64,000 nt of DNA. Origin: Purpureocillium takamizusanense. Taxonomy: Eukaryota > Ascomycota > Sordariomycetes > Hypocreales > Ophiocordycipitaceae. Under the pieces are notes generated by a model. It searched no databases. It saw nothing but the letters and a program-made list of their open reading frames with translations, and was not told where the DNA came from. The position numbers were made by a program, and so were the translations under genes. Position 1 is the stretch's first letter; every line of letters starts with the position of its first letter. This document shows positions 55,976 through 64,000 of the stretch, one piece after another. Where the stretch lies: assembly GCF_022605165.1 (NCBI RefSeq), contig NC_063070.1, positions 3,162,001 to 3,226,000 on the forward strand, given 5' to 3'.

Positions 55976-57510
55976 ATCTAAGTAAAGTTACGGTAGATTA
56001 GCTAACGTACTTTACGGGCTAAATAATTTTGCATAGGAAGATCTCGGATCTAGAAGGGAGGCCTCTAGCTTCCTAAGTTTTAACTATAAAGAAACTTACG
56101 GCTAGGCTTAGGTCTAAGGTAAAGGATAAAATCAAACGCTAATAGATATTATTATATCGTCTATAATATATTAAAAAAGGCATTAATATAGTATGAGGTA
56201 TTCTTAATTATTTATTACTAATGTTTATATAGGCTTAATAGACTATAATTCCTATTAAAGATCTATATTAGAATATATATATAGCCCGTCCCTAATAAAT
56301 AATATAAGCTCTACTTTAGCTATATAAGTCTAGCCTTACTTACCTTTCGATATATATAATTACTTTACTAAATATAAATATATCTTAGTAAACGCGTCTT
56401 TCTTAGAAACGATATACCTCTTCCCGTTATCTCTATTTAATGCGATTAAGAAGATTCCTAACTTTAAGAGTAAGAATATCCTTATTGCTTCTATCTCGAT
56501 ATTATTTCTAAACGCCTAGACTAACTTTAAATACTAGATAGTACTAAAGATTATAGATAATAAGATAGATAATCTTACTCGAGACTTATTTAATATATGT
56601 TTAAAAACGACCGCTAGGCTTCGATATTTTTGCCTTATAAACGGTATAAAATTACTACTAAATCCTAAATTTACTCTTTAAGGGTATCGGTATAATTTTA
56701 TCCTAGTAATATTTAGTCCTAAAGTTACTAGTATTATTAGAGTAAGTTTAGTATACTAAGATAATCCTAAATAATAGCGGGGTTATACTAATTATATCTA
56801 AATAGTTATTTTATATATCTATAATAAAAAAGTATTATTACTATTTATATATTATTATAACTATTTATTTTAAGCTTTATAAAGGTAGATTAGTTAATTA
56901 TTTTCTTTAACTATAATAGCTATATTAGCACTATATAAGTATTAAAAAAGATCTCTTTTTCTTTAATATAAATAGCTTTAATTAAGAATACTATAATATA
57001 TTCCTTTATAGATATATTATTAATATTAAAATTATAACTTTAATAGCTATATTACTTAAGGTATATTTAATATATACCCCCTATTATAATATATATAAAT
57101 ATCTCTTTAAGATAGTCCTTTTAGACTACTATAATATATACATAGCTTATATATAGCTTATTAATAAATTACTAAATTATTATAAAGTTATAAAGATTTA
57201 ATTAATAAAACTATAATATTATTTCCTATATAATTAATTTAAGAACTTAGTTTATTACCTTATAGATTAAACTTAAGGTCTTATATATATTTTATATATC
57301 TTTAATAATTTAATTATTTATTATAAGCGCTTTTTTAATTAAGGAAATAAATATATATATAATAGTATTATTACCTTATTATTAATCTTATATTAATTAT
57401 CCTTAATTAAGGCCTTATTTATAGGTTTCTTTATATACTCTTTATATATTATATCTCTTATAGCTAGCTTAATTATTATAATTTAATTATTATAGTCCTT
57501 TACCTTATAT
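55976..57510. repeat. RIP-degraded AT-rich block, right compartment, first part
   Basis: CA/TG-poor, TA-rich sequence without intact frames. A stretch at about 56.35-56.75 kb is slightly richer in GC and reads with few stops, probably an element remnant that I cannot classify. Confidence 0.75.
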
Positions 57511-57518
57511 AATATAAT

Positions 57519-58404
57519 AAGTTTTACTATTAATAAAGGAAGAAAAGTCTAGGAGTAAAGGTATTCTACTTTTTTTTCGGGTCTATGCCCTACCCTTATA
57601 CTACGCTAGCTATTTTTAATATATAAGTATAGGATAAGACCGGCGCGCTATAATATATGCCGATATCTTAATTAAACTTTAATTAAACTATATCGTTATA
57701 ACGTAGCGCCCGCGCCCGCGCCTACGCTAGTATACTAGCAAGGCTTAATTCGCTTAAAAACGCATTTCCTTACGATATTACGATATCGGAGCGTTATTAT
57801 TCCGCTCTAGGCTAAGCTTATACCTATAACTATGCCCGTAACCGCGCCTATAACTACGCCTATAAGGCACCCGCGCTTAAGCCCGTAGCCCTATTTACCC
57901 CTTCGCTAATAGGGCTTAATCTACCTAAAAAAACGTATTTCTATTATTTACTTAAGATATTATAATATCGGGGACTTATTTTTCTAGGCCGGGCTAGGTA
58001 CCTATGCGTATTTAGTACTATCGCTACTATAGCTCGTAATACCGCTAGTCGGGGTTAAGTAGCCGCGCCGCTAGCTACCTTATAATGCCTTATTCGTTAT
58101 TATCGTTATTATTAGCGGCGGTAGTCTTATTCGAAGGGCGTCGCGAGAGAGCTATTCGATAGTATTATAGGCATCGTAGGCATTATAGCCGGCTCTATAG
58201 GTAGGTAGCTTTAAAAGGCATTAGCTACGATATATAAATTAAGGTAGCTACTATACGCCCTATTATAGGGTAGCTAGGCGCTAGCCTTAGCGGCGAACGG
58301 TATTTAGGTATAGTAGGCTATATAGCATAGGATTAATTAGAAAAAATTAAAAAGTAAAATACCTTTACCCCTAGACTTTTCTTCCTTTACTAATAGTAAA
58401 ACTT
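57519..58404 (-). mobile_element. non-autonomous derivative of the Hop-like transposon
   Basis: An 886-bp element with the same terminal inverted repeats (AAGTTTTACTATTAATAAAG... and reverse complement) as the 3.28-kb element, flanked by a perfect 8-bp direct repeat AATATAAT (57511-57518 and 58405-58412). Its left end matches the right end of the large element for well over 150 bp and its right end matches the large element's left end, so it lies inverted relative to it. The pair of subterminal repeats (reverse complement of AAGCGAATTAAGCC) is kept at about 57741 and 57911. The transposase region is missing: an internal deletion product, itself mutated by RIP. Confidence 0.78.
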
Positions 58405-58412
58405 AATATAAT

Positions 58413-60800
58413 TATATATATAAGTAAGACCTTACTTAAAATTAATATATTAAATATTATAGTTAATTATAGTTATAAATATAGCTTATATACTTATATA
58501 TAGATATAACCTATATTATTACTTTCCTTACCGCTTATATATATAGCTTATATTATTACTTTTTATAATAAATATATAGTTTTATATATAACTCTTTTAT
58601 AGTTAAATAGTTTAATTATTATTATTAAAGTAAATCTAAAGTAATATCTTATAGCTATATAGCTTAATAATATAGGCCATTAATTATTACTTATTTACTT
58701 AATAATATTAATTAGCCTTTAATATTAATAAGATATTATAATAGTAAAGTAAAAGTTATTATATAAAAATATATAATATCCTTATAGATATTATTATGCT
58801 TTTTTACTATATATAATAAATAAGCTAAGTAATTATAACCTTTTTATTACTCTTTATTTATAGTTATTATAATAATAATAGCTATTATATATATTAAAGC
58901 CTATATAATACTTAACGATCCCCTTTTTTAGAGTTATATTTACTTAATATATATAAGTTTATCTCTTAGGCTTAACTAGATTAATAGGGCCTTCCCGATT
59001 TAATATTAAATATAAAAGCTATAAGGGTTTAATTTATGCCTATATTATTAACCTTTTTATATATATATTAAATAGCTAATATATACTTTATAGCTAGTTT
59101 ATAATTTATATATATTTAAGGCATTAAGCTAGGCGGTAGCTATTAGGCTATTAAGCGGTTAGCGCGCTATATAATTAGTTAATTATATTAATTAACTATA
59201 ACTATATATAATAATAGAAGCTATAAATAGCTTATAACCTATAAAGTAGTTATAAGCTAAGATATATATATATATCTAACTATAATATTATTAATAATAA
59301 TCTTAACTAGCTATATAATATATATATATAAGGAATAAGGGTTAGGCCCTAGCCCGATTATTATTTTAGGCGCGGCTAGACCTATTAGTCTTAATATCTA
59401 TATACTACTATATAGAGGATGCTTCTAAAAGTCCTATTTTAGTAAGGGGGCCCCTAGCTTAATTAAGGGCAAGGGGTAGCTAAATTAATAAGCGAAATTA
59501 AGGGAATTATACTAGTAGATTTCTATTAAGATAGTCCCGACCTTCTTAATACTTATTCCTGCCTTTTAGTTTAATAATTATCTTAATATACTAAAGGATA
59601 TATTCGATCTATCTTTATATAGCCTCTTATAGTAAGTCTCTTTAAGTAGCTTTTTAAGTATTAATAGCTTTAAAATAGCTTTTTAAAGCGCCTTTCTTTA
59701 TAATTAACCTCTTTATTTAAGCTTAAGTTAGCTTTATAGTATTAAGATTAATAGAGTTAATATATTAAAGTATTTATTAAACCTTATTAAAGTTCAAGAA
59801 CTATTATTAAATATAGTAATTATATATAAGAGCTTTATCTTCTTATATAATCGTCTTTAGCTAGACCTTTATATAATCCTTAATAAATAGGAAGAGCTTT
59901 AAAATTAATATCTTAATTTAATATTAATATTAATCGATACCCTTACCTTTATAATAGGCAAGCTTACTATTCTTTTAATTTTAGTATTATTAAGGCTTTA
60001 GTCTAAATAAGCTATAAAGGCTAAGTTAACTTATTTAAGTCTTAAGCTCTTATTTCTTATAGGTAAGGGGTTTTAATTCTTTATTTATCTTCTTAATTAT
60101 AGCTTTAATAGTCTTCCTTTCTTAAATAGTCTTTAAGCTTTACTAATAATAAAGACCTTTTATATTATATAAAAAGTAACCCTAAAATATAAATTTAAAA
60201 GATCCTTTTTATTTCTTATATATATAGCTCTTAACGAAAGCTTCTTTTAGTTAGCGCTATATATAATAGCTACCTCTTTAATAAAGTAAAATAATAAAAG
60301 TCTTATTAAATTAAATAATATCTTTTTAGTCCTTTAAAGTCTAGTTTTAATAATTAAAATATTAATAAAGCTACTTTACTTTTATTTTTTTTATTAATTT
60401 AAGCTTCTTTATTAACTTAGTCTTTTAAAAGCTAATAGTCTTAAAGATCCTTTTAATTATAGTCTAAGAAATAAAGTAATTATTAATATAAAGCTTATTA
60501 ATAATATTAATATATATATTTTCCTATTTATATTAATTAGTTTAAACCTTAAATAGGATCTATTACTTAATCTCTTTAGTTTACTTAACTAGCCGGCTAG
60601 ACCTTAGGGTATTTTAGAGGTATTTATCTTTAATAACGATAGGCCGCTAATTAAGATTAAATCTACGCTTAATTATCTTAATATATATATAGTTAACTTA
60701 CTATATTAATATCTTAAGAATAATAATAACTTTAGTAGTTGTTTTACTATAATAAGGAGCCTTAAGCCTAATAATAAGAGCTCGCGTTATAATGTTATAA
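58413..60800. repeat. RIP-degraded AT-rich block, right compartment, second part
   Basis: Further CA/TG-depleted sequence. At about 59235-59400 it contains the heavily mutated copy of the palindrome segment that lies behind CCT5. From about 59.45 to 60.7 kb the minus strand shows quasi-coding texture with scattered stops; I do not recognise the element. The block ends near 60.8 kb, about 290 bp upstream of the transcription factor start. Confidence 0.75.
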
Positions 60801-61092
60801 TATAGGGCTATTATAAGGTCGCGCGGATAGATTTTCTATTGGGTCGAATTGGGAGGGGAATAATGCCTAAGAAAACGCGTGGCATCGTCCCCGCCCTTAT
60901 TGTGGCCCGAGCCCCTATCACATGACCCCTGTCAGCCCCCCCCCTGCCGGGACAGGACTTTTGAAAGCGTCCTCCGTACAGAACGTTACATCATCAGCCC
61001 TATGGCTCTATGGCTGGCTCACTCACATGGGACTCAAACAACATCAACCCATCCACCACACTCACTCTCACCCTCACTCTCTCGCCCGCAGC

Positions 61093-62944
61093 ATGCTCAA
61101 CAGTAGCACCACCACCGCCGCCGCCAGCAGCAGCTCCGCATCGACGCCGGACCGGCCGTCCCGTCGCCGCCCGATCCCCCGCAAGGGCCACACCAAGTCG
61201 CGCGCCGGGTGTCCCAACTGCAAGCGCCGCAAGGTCAAATGCGACGAGGCGAGTCCCGAGTGCGGTCCGTGCCGGCGTCTGGGGCTCATATGCGAGTACT
61301 GCTACTCCTCCTCCTCCTCCCGCCGCTCCTGCTCGGCGACGGCGGCGGAGGCGGCGGCCGGGAGCAAGACGACGGGGCCCGTCATGGCTCCGGTCCCGGC
61401 TCCGGCTCGCCTCCCGTCCGCAGCCGTGGTGCCGACATACTCTAGCGGCGGTGGAGGCCGGTTCGACATGGCGGACCTGCGCTTCTTCCAGCACTTTCTC
61501 CTCTGCGCGTACCCGCCGCTGCCCATCGGCGGCTGGTCCGTCTGGCAGCTCGTCTCGCAAATGTCCCACGAGGTGAGTGAGGCCTTCCCTTCTTTCTGTG
61601 CTCCTCCTACAGCCCCTGTTCTAACATGAGGCGTTACGGCGCTCCCCGGCAGTACGAGTTTTTGGTACACGCCATGCTGGGGCTCGGCGCCTCGCACCTC
61701 AGCCTGCTCGTGCCGTCGCCATCGCCATCATCATCGTCGTCGTCATCGAGGAGCCACGTCCAGGACGCGCTGCGGCACCGCGTCGCCGCCATCAAGCTCC
61801 TCAACGAGTTCCTCGCCCGCGGCCCGCACGCGACCGCCGACATCGACGCCGCCTTCGCCGCCATCCTGTCGCTGACGTACCAGGCTGCGCACATGCCCGA
61901 CGGGCTGTACGACTTTCTCACCATGACGCGGGGGTGTACGTGCTCCCCCACCGCTGCCGACGCTGCTACTGTTCCTTGATCCCCGTCTCTCCTTCTGTTT
62001 TCCTTCGTTCGTTCGTTCGTTGGCGCGCCGCCGCTGTGGTTTGATACTGTTTACCCCCCCGCACACACACGGCTTCTGACACTGCCAGCTTTTAGGCTTC
62101 CTCGTGGGATCCCTCGTGGGCAACGAGTTCCGCTCCTCTGCGTTCCGCACGTTTGAGCGCGACAACTACGTCGAGCGCGCCGTCGAGGTCGTCGCGCGCG
62201 GGACGCCGACGCAGCACCACTTCCTCGACGGGGCGCTCGTCGACGGCTTCTGCGCGAGCCTCGAGCGCCTGGGCCGCATGTGCCAGAGCGTCGCCGAGGT
62301 CCGGTACCTGGCCATGATGCGCCGCATCGCCAGGTCTTTTAATTCCGACATGGCCGAGAGTGAGTAGCCTTGTCCCTCCCCCTTTGCCCTCCTCCCTAGA
62401 CGTCCTCTTTGCCCTCCTCCCTGGACCTCCACTCTGCCCTCCTCCTCCCTGGATCTCCACTTTGCCCCCCTCCCTTCCCGCTTCTTGTCAGCCTCCCCAA
62501 CCGCCCCCCGGACGGCGCGTCGTCCTCGCTGACAGCCCCGGTCTTGCAGGCTACCGCCAGAGCACGTTTCTGTACGAGCAGCTCGGCCAGCTCACGGCCG
62601 ACGAGTACGCCTCGTTCGTGGACCCGCGCAACGACACGGCGCGCCTCGTCATCGCGCACATGCTGGTGCTGGACTGCGTCATGGCCGGGCGCGTCGAGGG
62701 TGCCGACGAGCGGCGGTCCGAGCCCCCCGCGGGCCTGCATCGCTACGACTCGCGCAACGTCATGGTCTGCGTCTGGGTCGGCGACATTTATGCCAGCTTG
62801 CCGCCCGAGCTGCGGCCCTACGGCGACTGGCCGGCGCGGTTTGCGCGTGGCCTCATGAGCCTCTTCGACGTTGACACGAGTTTCTGGCGGGAGGGAGGCG
62901 CCAAGATGCCGCGACTAGAGTGCGCGGAGCAATTCGTACAATAA
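61093..62944 (+). CDS. Zn2Cys6 fungal transcription factor (Upc2-like layout)
   Basis: Exons 61093-61572, 61653-61935, 62096-62359 and 62550-62944 give 473 aa. The Gal4-type zinc cluster is at residues about 41-68: CPNCKRRKVKC-x6-C-x2-C-x6-C (CPNC, KVKCDEASPECGPC, LGLIC), preceded by a basic RKGHTKSRAG. After a Ser/Ala-rich linker the regulatory region begins DLRFFQHFLLCAYPPLP and, across intron 1, HEYEFLVHAMLGLGASHLSLL, the arrangement seen in Upc2-like sterol regulators and PF11951 factors. Intron 2 uses GTACGT and leaves TRGCFLVGS. The C-terminus contains LGQLTADEYASFVDPRNDTARLV. Start chosen at MLNSSTTT; the frame is open further upstream to 60922 and an upstream non-coding exon is possible because CGCAG precedes the ATG. 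Target genes unknown. Confidence 0.82.
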
Positions 62945-63010
62945 TTACACGCCTTTGCATGACTCCCAACAGCTCTAGATATATTGGCCTCGGCCGGCTT
63001 CCATCCCCAA

Positions 63011-63108
63011 TTCAAGACCGTCCCTCCGATCCTCTATTCAAGACATTCCCCGCGATCCTCTATTCAAGGCCATCCCTTCGATTATCCATTCAAGACCGTC
63101 CCTCCGCC
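63011..63108. repeat. 26-bp minisatellite, four units
   Basis: Units start at 63011, 63037, 63063 and 63089 with TTCAAGACCGTCCCTCCGAT or close variants, exact period 26 bp. The last unit overlaps the 3' end of the RTA1-family gene on the minus strand and supplies its stop codon. Confidence 0.85.
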
Positions 63109-64000
63109 TTGGAACGTCGCCACCAGCGTCGACTTTTGAGCGCCACCTCCTCGTCCGACGCCACCTTCTTGGGAGCCGCGCCATCCTTGCCCAGGTATCG
63201 GCTCGGGTGCCAGATGCAGAAGACGCCAATGGCCCCGACCATGGGCAGCGCCTCGAACACCCAGAACAGCCACTCGGTGCGGAAGGCATAGCCGTTCATG
63301 CCCTCGCCGAACTCGCACACGCGGTAGATGGTGCGGATCTGTCGGCGTCAGTTGGGGCGTGGCCCAGCAGCCCGGGCAGGTGACGTACCATGATGAGAGC
63401 GCTCGACACGTAGACAGCGCGCAAAACGAACCTCCATCCCTGCGGCGCGTCCGGCGCCGTCTCCCGGTTGGCCAGCACGTGGAAGCGGCCGAACACGCAG
63501 AGGAAGAGGCCAAACGAGACGAGCTGGAACACGAGGCCGCCAATGAGCACGTTCCGGCCGATGCGCTCCGTCGAGCCTGTCCAGTTGTCGCTGCTGGCGA
63601 TGCCGGAGCCGTTGCCCTGGACGAGAAAGGCGACCACGTCACACGCGACGAAGATGGGCGTCAGCCGCCGGCCCGGCACGCCGAGAATGCGGTGGCGCGC
63701 GGGAGGAAGGACGGCGCGGATGAGGCGGCTGATGAGGAGGTAGTTGCCGGCCGCGATCAAGACGGGCGCGAGCACCGTAAACGTGAGCGTCATGACAAAC
63801 GGAGACTACATCCATCGTCAGCGAGGAGCGCCAGTGTCGTCTGTCCGACGCCATGGACGTACCAGCTCAGAGCGGTGGTTCGCCGAGTAGGCGCGCAAGA
63901 CGTAGCCAGCTACCTCGATAGCGGCGCCGATTACCACGACGGAAAAGTACCATGATCGATAGCGTACCCACGTCAGGTAGGTGATGGCGATGAAGAGGAC
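63090..64000 (-). CDS. RTA1-family membrane protein (5' end beyond window)
   Basis: Minus-strand exons 64000-63863 (continues beyond the window), 63805-63389 and 63338-63090, at least 267 residues. Multiple hydrophobic helices are visible: YFSVVVIGAAIEVAGYVLRA, TLTFTVLAPVLIAAGNYLLI, LTPIFVACDVVAFLVQGNGSG, IGGLVFQLVSFGLFLCVFG, AVYVSSALIM and WLFWVFEALPMVGAIGVFCIWHP. The signatures VLAPVLIAA-x-YLLISRLI, IFVACDVVAFLVQGNGSG and IRTIYRVCEF-EG plus EWLFWVFEALPM match the RTA1/Rsb1 family of seven-helix lipid-translocating or stress-resistance proteins (7-aminocholesterol, azoles, long-chain bases). The cytosolic tail is basic (KSRRWWRRSKAEG). N-terminus missing. Convergent with the Zn2Cys6 factor, 145 bp apart. 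Confidence 0.88.

Noticed and set aside
57511..58412. Tc1/mariner assignment from TA dinucleotides next to the inverted repeats
   Set aside because: Both elements have longer 8-bp direct repeats, and TA is uninformative in such AT-rich DNA.
60922..61092. Upstream in-frame extension of the Zn2Cys6 factor
   Set aside because: Extension is non-conserved, and CGCAG right before the ATG at 61093 suggests either UTR or an upstream intron.
1..64000. CRISPR array or bacterial operon features
   Set aside because: Spliceosomal introns, eukaryotic chaperonin and ER proteins and RIP show a fungal nuclear genome; no regularly spaced direct repeats with unique spacers.

Overview
The window reads as nuclear DNA of a filamentous ascomycete, most likely a sordariomycete and possibly from the Hypocreales. 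Genes are GC-rich. Most are interrupted by 45-190 nt GT-AG introns with CTGAC-type branch sites. Two large blocks are AT-rich and stripped of CA/TG dinucleotides, the mark of repeat-induced point mutation (RIP). Species assignment is inference.

Layout. 1-41.4 kb is a gene-rich arm with conserved housekeeping and metabolic genes: 3-carboxy-cis,cis-muconate cyclase (aromatic degradation), a Mam3/CNNM-like DUF21-CBS membrane protein, D-3-phosphoglycerate dehydrogenase (serine synthesis), a small ISG12/IFI6-like membrane protein, glyoxalase I, a disordered conserved fungal protein, a roadblock-like protein with an Asn/His/Gln tract, a pseudokinase, a Kch1-type potassium transporter, a PNPOx-ferredoxin-reductase fusion, an NMN adenylyltransferase, a secreted endonuclease/exonuclease/phosphatase-fold nuclease, a DUF2461 protein, BiP/Kar2, Hbs1 and CCT5. 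BiP, Hbs1 and CCT5 form a protein-quality-control cluster; Hbs1 and CCT5 share a 428-bp divergent promoter.

41.4-60.8 kb is an AT-rich RIP compartment. It holds a roughly 180-bp tandem repeat, a 3.28-kb MULE/Hop-like DNA transposon with long terminal inverted repeats and 8-bp target duplications, a 0.89-kb deletion derivative of the same family in opposite orientation, and a second, heavily mutated copy of a palindrome-bearing segment lying just behind CCT5. Between the two AT blocks is an unmutated island (about 52.9-55.9 kb) with one intact gene, an aminoglycoside-phosphotransferase-like kinase whose first exon, recovered here, encodes a Cys/His-rich zinc-finger-like module.

60.8-64 kb returns to normal composition with a Zn2Cys6 transcription factor convergent with an RTA1-family membrane protein that runs off the right edge. 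A 26-bp minisatellite forms the 3' end of the RTA1 reading frame.

Gene models were assembled by hand from splice signals and reading-frame continuity; every spliced CDS sums to a multiple of three. Family names rest on recognised motifs, not on database searches.
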